A stretch of 64,000 nucleotides of DNA, from assembly GCF_030272615.1 (NCBI RefSeq), contig NC_081406.1:232118396-232182395 (forward strand), given 5' to 3'. Made by a program: the position numbers and the translations under genes. Under the pieces are notes generated by a model. The model was not told the origin of the DNA. It saw nothing but the letters and a program-made list of their open reading frames with translations, and made no database searches. Below are positions 1-10,932 of the stretch, piece by piece (the stretch's first letter is position 1; each line of letters begins with the position of its first letter). The DNA is from Cryptomeria japonica (Eukaryota; Streptophyta; Pinopsida; Cupressales; Cupressaceae).

Positions 1-2
1 AA

Positions 3-864
3 AGAGTTAAGTTGGAAAAAACAAGGTTGAAGGGGTCTGCTCTTACATGGTGGAACTATGTACAAGGGGAGAGAGTTAAGGAAGGAAAGAGTATGATAAC
101 CTCCTGGGAAAGGATGAAAGATAAAGTCAAGGTACAATTCATGCCCATTGACTATGAAGTGTAGATGTATAAAAAGTTGCAGAACCTCAGACAGAGAGAC
201 CTTGATGTGAATGCATATACAAAGGAGTTTCATACACTCAGTCTCAGATCAAAGAGACAAGAAGAGGAATCAGAGAAAGTGGTCAAGTACTTGAACAGCC
301 TAAGGATGAACATCCAAGATGAGATCAGCATCTTGGCACCGGAGGTAATGAACAAGTGTTTTCAATTGGCCCTAAGGGCAGAAGAGAAACTAAAAAGAAG
401 AAGTGAACAGGGTAATAGAGGTAAAGGAGGGAGAAGTTTTAGAGGCAGAGGCAGTTTTAGAGGAAGAAGTCCTAACCAAAGGTCTAGTTGTGAGTCTAGC
501 TAAGGAGAGCAAAATGGGGACTCAAGTAGCAAAGAAGGCTAATGGGAGAAGACCTAATGGAAGAGGTGGGACAAATGGATCAAGGAGAGGATCCAAGTTC
601 TCCAGTCTGAGATGTTATAATTGCAATCAGATGGGGCACCCGACCTACAAGTGTCCAGAGAAGGCCTTTGATTCTAAGGGTGGTGAGAAGAGAACCACTT
701 TGACTCAAGAAGATGCAAGGAGTGTGACATCTCCTGAAGTGAATTTGACATCAGAGATGGGAGAGAACCTGATGATCAAAAGGACACTGCTAAAAGAACT
801 AGTGAAGACTGAGCCACCCCAAAGAAAGGTTGTATTTAGAGCCAACTGCAAGATTCAAGGTTAG
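3..864 (+). pseudogene. gag: chromovirus gag (copy 1), decayed
   Basis: The gag polyprotein forms the virus-like particle and binds genomic RNA. The first frame reads from base 3 through the retrotransposon gag core (SALTWWNYVQ near base 40; FHTLSLRS near 228). It then has a basic RG-rich stretch (RSFRGRGSFRGR) and a stop near 501. A frameshift between about 500 and 560 moves the reading into the next frame, which carries one zinc knuckle of the form CX2CX4HX4C at 613-654 (CYNCNQMGHPTYKC). A TAG at 162-164 sits where copy 2 has a Gln codon. The linker to protease ends at a TAG at 862-864. It is non-functional because of at least two stops and one frameshift. Confidence 0.88.
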
Positions 865-3800
865 GTTTGTAAAGTTGTCATAGATTCAGGTTCTACTGAT
901 AAGATTGTATCTTTGGAAGTAGTAAACAAGTTAAACTTGGAGAGGATACCCCATAGCTGTCCATATAGGATCAATTGGTTGAAAAAAGGGCAACACATAC
1001 TCATCAATGAACAAGCATGGGTAGAGTTCAGTATTGGGGGGTATAAGGATAAAATTTTGTGTGACATCCTTCTAATGGATGCTTGTCATCTTTTTCTTAG
1101 CAGACCATGGTAGTTTGACAGAAAGGCTCATCATGATGGAGAAAAGAATGCTTACTCTTTCCAAAAGGATGGTGTGACTTTCACAATATAGTTAGTAGTA
1201 GAAGGGGACCCATAGCATGTAAGATCTAGTGTGATAATGGTGGGATAAAGAGAGTTCCTATATACACTAAAGGAGGAAGGTGGGGTAGGCTTTGCTTTGA
1301 TTGTGAATCCCAAGGAAGAAAGGAAGAAGGGTGTGAGTGAGGTAGGACCTAAGGAGCTCAGGGAGTAGCTAGAGAGGTACAAAGGAGTGGTTGTAGAAGA
1401 CATACCTGACTCCTTGCCACCTATCAGAGATATTAGTCATTAGATTGACTTCATACCAAGAGTAGTACTCCCTGACAAGGTAGCTTATAAAATGACCCCA
1501 CAACAGAATGAAGAGATAGCTAGGCGAATTCAGGAGCTCCTAGATAAAGGGTTGGTGAGAAAAAGCCTTAGCCCATGTGCAGTACCTATGGTTTTATCCC
1601 TAAAGAAGGATGGGAAATGGAGGATTTGCATTGATTCTAGGGCTATCAATAGGATAACCATCATATATAGGTTTCCTATTCCTACTATAGAGGATCTAAT
1701 GGATTGTTTGGGGGGAGCTACATATTTCTCCAAGATTGACCTCAAGAGTGGGTACCATTAGATAAGGATAAGAGAGGGGGATGAATGGAAGACTACATTT
1801 AAAACAAATGAAGGGTTGTATGAGTGGCTTGTGATGTCTTTTGGTCTTTCAAATGACCCTAAAACCTTTATGAGACTAATGAATAAAGTGTTGCAGGAGT
1901 TTATAGGGAAATTTGTGGTAGTCTACCTTGATGACATACTAGTGTTCAATAAGAGCAAGGAGGAGCACTTGAAACACTTGGAGATAGTCTTGAAGCAGCT
2001 GCAGGAATAGAAGTTGATAATAAATTTAGGAAAGTGTGACTTCATGAAGAAGGAATTGGTTTACCTAGGCTTTGTCATCTCTAAGGGTGACTTGAAGATG
2101 GATTCTTCCAAGGTAGAGTCTTTTTTGAATTAGCCTACACCTAAGACAGCAGGAGAGGTAAGAAGTTTTCATGGTTTGGCAGAATTTTATAGGAAATTCA
2201 TTAGGAATTATAGTGATATTTGTGCACCTATGTTGGAAACCATCACAGGTGGTGGTAAGGTGAAGTTTGTGTGGACCAAAGAAGCAGATAAAAGTTTTGA
2301 GTGTTTAAAACAAAAAGTTTCCAAGTACTCAGTCCTAGTATTACCTAATTTCAGTAAGGTCTTCACCACTGAATGTGATGCAAGTGGGTTGGCTATAGGC
2401 GTAGTATTGAGCCAAGAGGGGAGACCGGTGGCCTTTTTCAGTGAAAAACTAAATGAAGCAAAGAGGAAGTATTCCTCATATGATTTAGAGTTGTATGCCA
2501 TGGTACAAGCTCTGAAAAAGTGGAGGCATTACTTGCTTCCTAAGGAATTTATTGTATATATTGACAATCATGCTCTTAGTTTTTTGAATGGACAGGAGAA
2601 TATCAGTCATAGGCATATGAAATGGGTTGAAAGTCTTCAAGCATACACCTTCATATTAAAGCATAAGAAGGGGGTAGCCAATAAGGTTGCAAATGCTCTA
2701 AGTAGGAGGGTGTTGACAGTGCAAGAAGTGTAGTTGCAGAGCATGGGTGTTAAAGCACTCAAAGGATTTTATGAAGAGGAACAAGATTTCAAGGAGGTAT
2801 ATAAGGTATGCAGTGAGTTTGCAAATGCTTTTCATGGAGATTTTTCTGACTACACCTTGCAGGATGGTCTTTTGTTCAAGGGGTGTCAATTATGTATCCT
2901 GAGGTGTTCAATAAGGGGTAATATAGTGAAGGAGAAAAATAGTGGTGGTTTAGAAGGACACTTTGGACTAAATAAGACCTTGGTCCTAGTTAGGAGATTT
3001 TACTTTTGGCCAAGGATGCAAACTGATATCAGAAAGTTTGTGGAGAGTTGTACTGTGTGTCAAAGAGCAAAGGGGGTCCCAACCAATGCAGGGTTGTACC
3101 AACCTTTGCCTATACCAAGTAGACCATGGGAAAGTTTGAGTATGGACATTGTGATGGGATTACCCAAGACAAAGGCAGGTCATGACAATGTGTTTGTTGT
3201 GGTAGACAGGTTTAGCAAGATGGCTCATTTTATTCCTTGTAAAAACACCAATGATGCTAGCTATATTGCAATATTATTTTTCAGAGAGATTGTTAGAATC
3301 CATGGGTTGCCTTTGAGTATTGTATTAGTCAGTGACATCAAGTTCATAGGGCATTTTTGGAGAACCATGTGCAAGAGATTAGGTACAAATTTGTCTTTTA
3401 GCTCAGCCTATCACCCTCAGACTGATGGCCAAACTGAGGTTGTGAATAGGTCATTGGGAAATCTTCTTAGATGTTTGACAAAGAAGCATGGAAGTAGTTG
3501 GGATTTGGTGATACCTTAGGCAGAGTATGCCTATAATGATTCAACAAATAGAAGTACAGGTCTGAGTCCTTTTGAGATTGTGTATGGTAGTCATCCAAGA
3601 GGAGTTTTTGAATTGAGAGATGTTCAAGGGTTGGACAAGAGGAGTGGACATGTTGATGAATTTGCAGAGGCTATGAAAGAGGTGCACCAACAAGTCAGAG
3701 ATACCTTACAACAAAATAGTCAAAAGATTAAACCAAGAGTGGATCAGAGAAGGAGAGATGCACAGTACCAAGTGGATGACATGGTCATGGTTCATCTTAG

Positions 3801-4182
3801 CAAGGACAGGCTACCCAAGGGAAGCCATAGCAAGTTGATGATGAGAAGGATTGGACCTTGTAAAATTTTGGATAAATATGGTCCTAATGCTTATAAAATT
3901 GAAGTCCCTAATGATATTGCTATTTCACCTATATTTAATGTTTCTGATCTAACATTGTATAGGAGTCCTACTGCAGGAGAACATGCAAGTGAATCTGTTC
4001 AGGAAAGTGAAGAATGGATAAAGCACTTACCACCTAAGGAGTCACCTAAGATGGAGTGCATTTTGGATGGTAGGGAAGCCAAGAAGACAAGACACAAAAT
4101 TTATTTTGAGCATTTGCTTAAATGGAAAGGCCATCCTGACTCAGAAGCTACATGGATGCTGGAAGAAGATATCCAAAAGTAG
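865..4182 (+). pseudogene. pol: chromovirus pol: protease-RT-RNase H-integrase-chromodomain (copy 1), decayed
   Basis: One reading frame is kept from about 540 to 4182, broken only by stop codons (for example 1111, 1366, 1441, 1759, 2008, 2131, 2731, 3517), nearly all TAG. Domains in order: aspartic protease with DSG at 883; RT about 1490-2130 with the catalytic YLDD at 1924-1935; RNase H about 2340-2720 (TECDASGLAIG; DLELYAMVQAL); integrase about 2900-3640 with a zinc-binding region (GHFGLNKT, CTVC) and HPQTDGQTEVVN carrying the catalytic Glu; chromodomain about 4078-4180 (HLLKWKGHPDSEATW), which in this family targets integration to chromatin marks. In the integrase, the SDRD motif of copy 2 reads VSDI-like here, so the first catalytic Asp is Val. 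The first zinc His appears to be Asn. Five TAGs align with Gln codons in copy 2. Confidence 0.92.
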
Positions 4183-4265
4183 GGTGGTGATTTGCAGAAG
4201 TTGGTCTCTAAGAGGACTCAAATTGGTCTCTAAGAGGACTTGAGACAAATTTCACCCAGGGAGTA

Positions 4266-5180
4266 TGGTGCAGGAGCACCTACCTATGGAGGAATGAACC
4301 AAGAACAAGATGATCTTCTTTTATCCTAGAATTAATGTAATAAGATCATATGGATCCTTTTTTGTATTTCACTGTCCTAGGAGTGTGACAAGTTTGTCCA
4401 TGTATGGGTCAAATTGTCACCTAGGGTCTTGTAGAGCAAACTGAGTCAATAAGGGTCACAATGGTCTAAATTGAGGGATCAAGTGGCCAAAAGTTTATTT
4501 GAGTCATTTTTTATGTTTTAGAATCAAATGTAATCATTTTGGGGGACTATGATAGTTAGGAGTCTAAATTGGTTGAATAATGCAAAAATTGTCATATTGT
4601 CAATTTGTTGTCATGACAATTTTGCACTTTTTGTAAGTTGTGATTCTCCAACAGTCCGTTCAATTTGAAAAATTGTTGGATGAGGTTTTGTTCATTTGGG
4701 GTGACACCCTTAAGGACCCCAAACATTGAAAGATTTAAGTTGGTTGATTTGGTTGTTTTTGAAAAGGAAATTGGAGCATCAAAATTGTTGGAAACTCAGG
4801 AAGCCGTCTAATTTTTGTTGATTGCATACTACAAGTGGATTGGCAAGAATGATCATGGAATAGATCTTGAAACTAGATCATTTTACCTTTTTTTTTCATT
4901 CGGTGTGAAGTCTTGAAGTGATCATTTCCCCATTCTACAAGCAAATCTCTACCGAGTAGCCTAAAACCCTCAAACCCCTAGGGTTTGACTGCAATAATGG
5001 GTTTTGGCCTATCAATGCTTGAATGAAAATTGTCATTATAGGAGATGATAGGCCACTGTATCATATATCATTTTCCTAAAGTAATTAAGAGGACACAACA
5101 GGGTGAAGAGGATGGAGAACTAACCCTAGGTCTGGCATCTCTATGTGACAGACCGGTTTGATGAGTGCAATGTGTGAGAA
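4266..5180 (+). repeat. 3' LTR of chromovirus copy 1 (right end uncertain)
   Basis: It starts TGGTGCAGGAGCACC immediately after a purine-rich GGGAG stretch, exactly like the 3' LTR of copy 2 at 41036. It keeps the TTGTCATGACAA palindrome (4608-4619) found in both copy 2 LTRs. No PBS-proximal end or TG..CA terminus could be fixed on the right. The LTR probably ends, or was interrupted, before the hAT element near 5.2 kb. Confidence 0.7.
4608..4619. promoter_or_regulatory. conserved LTR palindrome TTGTCATGACAA
   Basis: A 12-bp perfect palindrome in the U3-like part of the copy 1 LTR. The homologous site in copy 2 is a longer palindrome with the same core. It contains two TGACA half-sites in inverted orientation. 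A protein-binding role is inference from conservation between diverged LTRs. Confidence 0.45.
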
Positions 5181-5722
5181 TTGAGTGGTAGAGCACTAGA
5201 AATGGGTTTGAATGTGGTAGAAGAGTACTTTGGAGATTTACATATCATTTCATGCAGAGAGTTTTTTAGTGGCGAATCTTCGCCAATTGGCAAATTCTAC
5301 GCGAATAGTCTGGGGCAACATCGTGGTCAAATTGCCCAGAATTTTGGGGTTAACGGTACACTATAGAATCTGGCTTCGCCATTGACCACACACCGTCAAC
5401 ATGCATGCTCGTAATATTCGCTTGGAATCACTCGGACGTGGGTATTAGATCACCTTCATTATTTGCCAGCAATAGTAAAACAACCACGTACCCAGGACCT
5501 AATTCGCCAATGGTAAATTAAATGTTCATTACATGCGTCGGCCAAATTTGCAAATATCAAATAAAACATTATAAGCATTCGAGGACCCATTTCACCTTGC
5601 TTAAATTAAATGTTCATTGCAAACCCACACAATTCGCCAAAAATGCAATTAATTTAAATGTTTATTGGCAATTGTGATGCCCGGGCCCCGCGCAATTCGC
5701 CAAAAATGCAATCATGGATTGC

Positions 5723-5730
5723 TATAAATA
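5723..5730 (+). promoter_or_regulatory. TATA box of the hAT transposase gene
   Basis: TATAAATA lies 296 bp upstream of the transposase ATG at 6019, followed by a pyrimidine-rich CACTCTTTCTTAC stretch typical of a plant start site about 25-30 bp downstream. Confidence 0.6.
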
Positions 5731-5944
5731 CACTCTTTCTTACAATTTGTTCATGTCTAATTAGTAAATTGGGAGCTCTCGGAGTCTCAAGTCTTGATTC
5801 GCATTCCGCAAATTGAGTTGGAAAGTCAAAGTTTATTGTAGGGCGGAGGGCCAGAGTTACAATCCTGCAACACAGGCCCAGGCATTCATTCGGCCCAGGC
5901 ATTCATTCCTGATTCTTGATTCAGAGAATTGAGAAGGCATAAAG

Positions 5945-5999
5945 GTGAGTAATCATTTCTTCATACTTGATAGTATTAGTTTTAACTTTTAATTCGTAG
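5945..5999 (+). other. candidate short 5'UTR intron of hAT transposase
   Basis: AAG|GTGAGT donor at 5945 and a TTCGTAG acceptor ending at 5999, with a T-rich stretch before the acceptor. It is 55 bp, which is short for a plant intron, and lies between the TATA box and the ATG. It is inferred from splice-site consensus only. Confidence 0.35.
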
Positions 6000-6018
6000 T
6001 GAGAGGTCAAGACTCAAG

Positions 6019-8808
6019 ATGTCACAGTCAAACATGGGTGACACTCCTCAGGGTGGTGAAGGGATTGGGATGTCAGACAAGGGTAAGACTCCTCAGGGCA
6101 ATGAAATTGAAGGGATTGGGATGCCATCAAAACGCCCAAAACTTAAACTTAAAGATAGTACCATAAAGTCTTTTTTTGGAATTGGCAAAGTTTCTGGTCC
6201 ATCAACCTCTGCAGTTGCAGAACCCATTCACAGTAGCTCACCACCACCACAAGGTGGGATTGTCATTGAGTTAAATGCATCAAATTAGGATGACAATACC
6301 GACATGGCAGAAGATGTTCTAAGGGATACACACAATGAGATACCATTGGCGAATGCAAATGCTAGTACTGAAGATGATGCTGGTAGGAAGAAAAGAAAAA
6401 GGAAAGTAAAACTGGGGCGAGAATGGGAGATGACAAGGAGTTTTAAGATTGATGGGGTAGCAAAGTACCCATTCATTGAACCGGTCCCAAACAATGATGA
6501 ACAACCAACAGAATGCAGGTGTAAGATTTGTAGCTGGAAAACTAAAAGAGAGAAGAAGGCACAGCTAAAGCTTGAAACCATAGAAAATCATATTGGTAAG
6601 GTTTATGAAAAACAGATCATAGACGGAAAGGAAACACGAGTAGTAAGATGGAAATCAAAGGAAGAATGTCTTCAAGTTAAGTATGCCACGGAATATGAAG
6701 AGCATAATCACAAAATGACACTGATTCGTAATAGTGGATTTGGAAATACAATCAAGGTTGGGCTTGAACATGCAGCGAAAGATGCAAACCTAGCAAAGAC
6801 TATTCAGATGAGTGTTGTTTTTCATATTATGTCGAGAGGGCGTCCTATGAAATATTTCCCAGAATTTAGTAATTTATTATCTTTTTTGAATGTTCCTCAC
6901 TATCCTATGTTGCATTGGTCAATAAACACTGGATGGGAAATGGCAAACTGTCTCGCTGAGGTGGAAAAGGAAAATTTACAAGAGAGTGTAAAAGAGTCAA
7001 ATTTCATTTCATTATCCATAGATGAAGTTACTGTAGTAGATAACACTGCTTGGGTTTGTATGCATGTGTATACCGTAAAAGAAGACATCCACTGAGCTCA
7101 TCTACTATGTGTTCATAAAATGAGGGGCAATTCAACAGCAGAAAATTTATATTTGGAAGTTAAGAAAGATTTGAATGAAATTGTTGGTATGGATGACTTG
7201 ACAATTGCCAAGAAGTTGGTGTGTGTTGGAGCTGATGGAGCTACAGTAATGCAAGGTCAAAGGACTGATCTTTACGCAAGATTACAAACTAGTATTGCAC
7301 CATACATGGTTGGAATTCACTGCATGGCCCATCGAATGAATTTAGCATATAGAATTGTAAGCAATTTCCCTACAGTGTCAAAAGTTGAAGATCTGGTCCA
7401 CGAGTTCCACTCATACTTTTGTCGAAGTCCTAATCATTTTGCAGAATTTTAGATTTTTGCTAAGGGAGTAACAAGAGGAAACAAGCTTCTCAAGGATGTT
7501 GAGACCAGATGGATCTCCTTGCATGGACCAGTGGAATGATTTCTAATAGAATATCAATCCTTGATCGGACTAATGTATGAGCAACGCCTCATAGTAGACA
7601 AAGCTCCTAATCTCTTACATAAGTTAAGTGATATAGAGACTCTGTTAACTTTAGCTAGTCTTCTCCCCATACTGGATTCAATGAACAAACTTGTTAAGAA
7701 AGCCCAAGACAGAACTATGTATATCAATGAGTATAGCACTCTACGTAAAATGACATGCTTGAGCCTGGATGGTCTATATTCAGATCTAACAGGGCGAAGC
7801 CAAATTTTTTTTAGGTGGCAGATAATTATAGATTTGAATCATGTTGAAATTTTTTTACATTTCAATACAAAAAATGAGTTATGTGTCTTTGTAAAAGGAT
7901 TTCAGATACCAATGCACCAATCTAAGACGGGCAAGCGAGGCAGAGCATTACCAGATAAAAAGGAAGATTTTGACAGGATTGTTAAATCTGTTAGTGATAA
8001 TTTGAAGTCTATTGCATATGAACTTTCAACTGAGATTCGTGAAAGATTCCCTCGAGAAGAAATACTTGAAGCCATGGGTTGTGTGTATCCTCAATTTTGG
8101 CATTCAATTAGAGATAATCCAAATGACGCAAAGATGTATCATAAAAAACTAGAGGAATTGATATTGACATTTTCAAAAGATGCATATTGCAATGGACAGC
8201 CAATAGAAGGAATTTTAAATTCAGATCATCTTAGAAAACAATGTAAATAGTTTGCATTGGTTATGAAATAGCAGTTGGTTAACTTGGAGAATCCATTTGA
8301 ACCTAGATCAATCACAAGGCTTTGGAAAAGGATAGATCAAAGTGAAGCATTGCGTATTGCAATACCAGAATATTTGAAACTTGTTGATTTATGCCAAACA
8401 ATGATATTGGGGTCAGTGGAAGATGAGAGAGTTTTCAGTGCATTAGGGCTTTTGAAATCAAAGATCAAAAACAAATTAGACAAGAATTTGGAAACTTGCT
8501 TGAGGTTGTTTGTAACCCAGTATAATGTTAGAGATTTTCCATATGATAGGGTACTGGCAATCTGGAATTCCATGCGTGATAGACGAGGGGTGTGCAACAC
8601 TTTAAAAGCTGGTGGTGCTACTACTAGTGCTAGTGTTCAGACAAATGAATATGATGGATCGCAGACTCAGAGTCAACATGAAGACGAAGACATTTTTGAA
8701 TACCCAACTCAGAATGAAGATGAACCTGTTAGTACTAGTCAGTTTCCAGATCTTGAGTCCATTTGGGATATAGAAGCCTCGAACAGTCGGACTGAATCAC
8801 TAAAGTGA
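6019..8808 (+). pseudogene. hAT transposase with BED-type finger, six in-frame nonsense codons
   Basis: It would encode about 930 residues that cut and paste the element. All segments stay in one frame from ATG 6019 to TGA 8806. They are interrupted only by stops at 6286 (TAG), 7093 (TGA), 7450 (TAG), 7537 (TGA), 8248 (TAG) and 8269 (TAG), with no frameshift seen. An N-terminal basic, low-complexity region is followed by a BED-like finger near 6510-6600 (CRCKICSWK...ENHIGK). The RNase-H-like core has SLSIDEVT (first catalytic Asp region, about 7012) and GADGATVMQGQ (about 7230), then HCMAHRMNLA (about 7320) and DVETRWISLHG. The C-terminal hAT dimerisation region has SVEDERVFSALGLLKSKIKN near 8416. 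The arrangement resembles the KIAA1586/ZMYM-like hAT group. A second possible start is the ATG at 6304. Confidence 0.88.
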
Positions 8809-9180
8809 ATTAGCAGTCAGTTTATAGGTATTTATAATTATACTATAATTCTTGAGTCATATTACAATTTCAATTTGCATAATTGCAATACTATAGTTGT
8901 CATTGATGATTTTTGATATTGTATTCCTTGAATTTGTCAATCAGAAGTAGAACGGATACTTATTTCATATTTTTAATTGTGAATTTGAATTATTACTAAA
9001 CAATTGAATTATTAGTAAATTGGTATTTGGTTCCACATTATGTAGTATGTTGAACATGAAATGCAACAATTTGTGTCACAAGATCCATAAAATTATTCTT
9101 ATTGCATAATTGTTAATGCTAGAACCTTTCTACTGTTCTACATTAAATGCTTAAAATTATGTTCATGGCGATTAGGGTTT
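8809..9180. other. AT-rich 3' flank of hAT, no gene
   Basis: Very AT-rich sequence after the transposase stop, probably the 3' untranslated and subterminal part of the hAT element. No terminal inverted repeat or coding potential was recognised. Confidence 0.4.
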
Positions 9181-10926
9181 TGTGTTTGTTTTTTGTCTTA
9201 GTTGGCTAGTAAACCGAAGTTGTCGTGCGTTGAAAATCTTAGTTGTCCTCTATTTATTTGTCCATGTCAACATCAAGTGTGGTCAAACGGTTGGTCAGAC
9301 ATGTTTAATGGTTATCACTAGCTCGCAGGTCCTTTATCATCAAGTCAGTTTAAGTCACGAGCTTGCGAGTACTGGGAGATTTTAGTTGTCGCTACCTCGC
9401 AAGATGTTTTGCACTTGACCATTTTATGTTGCGAGGTTGTGACTGGTGTGATTTTATGTTGTTGCACAATCGTGAGGTGTTCATGGTTAAGTCATTTTAA
9501 TTTGCGATCATGCGATGTAGTTGGTATCGCAGCTTAGTTGGTTTCATCGCTTGCTTGCAGGTTTTGAAGTTGTTTAGCATTTTAAGTTGTGATCTGGTGA
9601 CAAGTAAGTTTTGGTCTGATTTTGTGGTCATTGCATGCTCGCGCGTTTGTAAGTCTTAAGTCAAAAAGTGTTGTGAGTATGCGATGGCGGTTAAGTGCCT
9701 TGTTATCGTGGGATCGCAAGGGTTTAATTCAAGTTAAGTTTCAAGTTGTGAGCTTGTGATGAAATAAGTTATTTTGTTAGATCAACGGCTGTCGCTCACT
9801 TGCGAGATTCTATGAGGATTCGTAAAAGGGGTTGCGAGCTTGCAATTAAGAGGATTTGGTAGCATTGTTGCTAACTTGCCGGTTTCTTTCCTGATTGTTA
9901 TAACCGGTTGAGAGTGTGCGATTAAAGATGGGGATTGACATGTGGACTTGTTTGTCGGGTTCTGTAAAAGTTTTGACATGATCGAGCTGAGATTTTGACA
10001 TTTGTACAATTGCATTAATACATTCTATTAGTTTAATTGAATTAATGCCACACTAGCTAGTTCATGCAACGGTGGTAGTTAATGAGACTTGAGAGAAGTG
10101 GCGGCACCCAAATACCATTTTATGTTGCGAGGTTGTGACTAGGTGTGATTTTATGTTATCCCAAGGTCGCGAGGTGTTCGCGGTTAATTCATTTTAATTT
10201 GTGATCATGCGATTCGATTAAGTCGCTTGCTCGCAGGTTTTGAAGTTGTTTAGCATTTTAAGTTGCGATCTGGCGACAGGTAAGTTTTGGTTTGATTTTG
10301 TGGTCATTGCATGCTCGCGAGTTTGTAAGTCTTAAGTCAAAAAGTGTTGCGAGCATGTGATGGCAATTAAGTGTCTTGTTGTCATGAGATCACAAGGGTT
10401 TAAGTCAAGTTAAGTTTCTAGTTGCGAGCTTGTGATGAAATAAGTTGTTTTGTTAGATCAACGGCTGTCACTCACTCACGAGATTCTTTGAGGATTCGTA
10501 AAAGGGGTTGCGAGATTGCGATTAAGAGGATTTGGTAGCATTGTCGCTAACTCGCTAACACGTGGACTTGTTTGCCAGGTTTTGTAAAAATTTTGAATGC
10601 CAATCGCCAATCAAATCGAAGGGCATGAATTCAAATTTCCCTCGAGTACTTCAGTTTGAAGTTTGAATTAATGTCATTATGCCATAGTAGCTAGTTCATG
10701 CAAGTGTGGCAATTAATGAGACTTGAGACTTGAGAGAAGTGAGGGCACCCAAAATTCAAATAGTAAATACCATAGATTGCATGATCGAGCTGAGGTTTTG
10801 TATAATTGCATTAATGCATTCTATCTTTGAGGTAATCCAGTGAATTGAGCTCTCCAACAACGTTGGAGAATTCGAAGTGTTGGGTGTGAGAAAATTTCAA
10901 AAAATTGGTTAAGTTTTTCTCCTGCA
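9180..10926 (+). other. GCGA/TCGC-rich leader upstream of ORF A
   Basis: About 1.7 kb without long ORFs but with a conspicuous vocabulary: GCGAG, GCGAT, TCGCAAG, GCTCGC, CTTGCGAG and their decayed forms (GTGAG, GTGAT) recur every few tens of bases. It contains a 0.7-kb tandem duplication. It sits directly upstream of ORF A and ends in a candidate 3' splice site. A related block lies at 16.32-16.85 kb. It is probably the untranslated leader or LTR of the element that carries ORF A. Confidence 0.4.
9419..10751. repeat. tandem duplication, about 696-bp period
   Basis: Copy one 9419-10111 and copy two 10115-10751 share long stretches, for example GCGAGGTTGTGACT, GTTTAGCATTTTAAGTTG, GATCAACGGCTGTC and the terminal GAGAGAAGTG with GGCACCC. 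They differ mainly by C/T and G/A transitions at GCGA-type sites. Copy two has lost part of the middle. A further fragment of the unit (GATCGAGCTGAG with ATTGCATTAAT) continues at about 10783-10830. Confidence 0.85.
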
Positions 10927-10927
10927 G
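10905..10927 (+). promoter_or_regulatory. candidate 3' splice acceptor before ORF A
   Basis: A GGTTAAG branch-like sequence and the pyrimidine tract TTTTTCTCCTGCAG end at 10927, five bases before the ATG of ORF A. This would place the ORF A start at the beginning of a downstream exon. It is inferred from consensus only. Confidence 0.45.
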
Positions 10928-10932
10928 ATAAA

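Larger units (their letters stand above)
1..5180 (+). mobile_element. Ty3/gypsy chromovirus copy 1, 5'-truncated
   Basis: This is the 3' portion of an LTR retrotransposon. The window opens inside gag. The domain order gag, CCHC knuckle, protease, RT, RNase H, integrase, C-terminal chromodomain is diagnostic of Ty3/gypsy chromoviruses. The 5' LTR and primer site lie outside the window. The 3' LTR begins at 4266, at the same TGGTGCAGGAGCACC start seen in copy 2. Its right end is not resolved because it runs into the hAT element. Copy 1 and copy 2 (34.7-42.7 kb) are clearly related but diverged, so they are different subfamilies of one lineage. Confidence 0.9.
5250..9150 (+). mobile_element. hAT-superfamily DNA transposon, decayed, boundaries approximate
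   Basis: The body is defined by a transposase pseudogene with its own TATA box, a 5'UTR with a candidate intron, and an AT-rich 3' flank. The 5' flank (about 5265-5715) repeats the motif TTCGCCAA several times (near 5278, 5503, 5632 and 5695). That resembles the subterminal transposase-binding repeats known in hAT elements. I could not find terminal inverted repeats or an 8-bp target duplication, so the limits are estimates. Confidence 0.7.
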
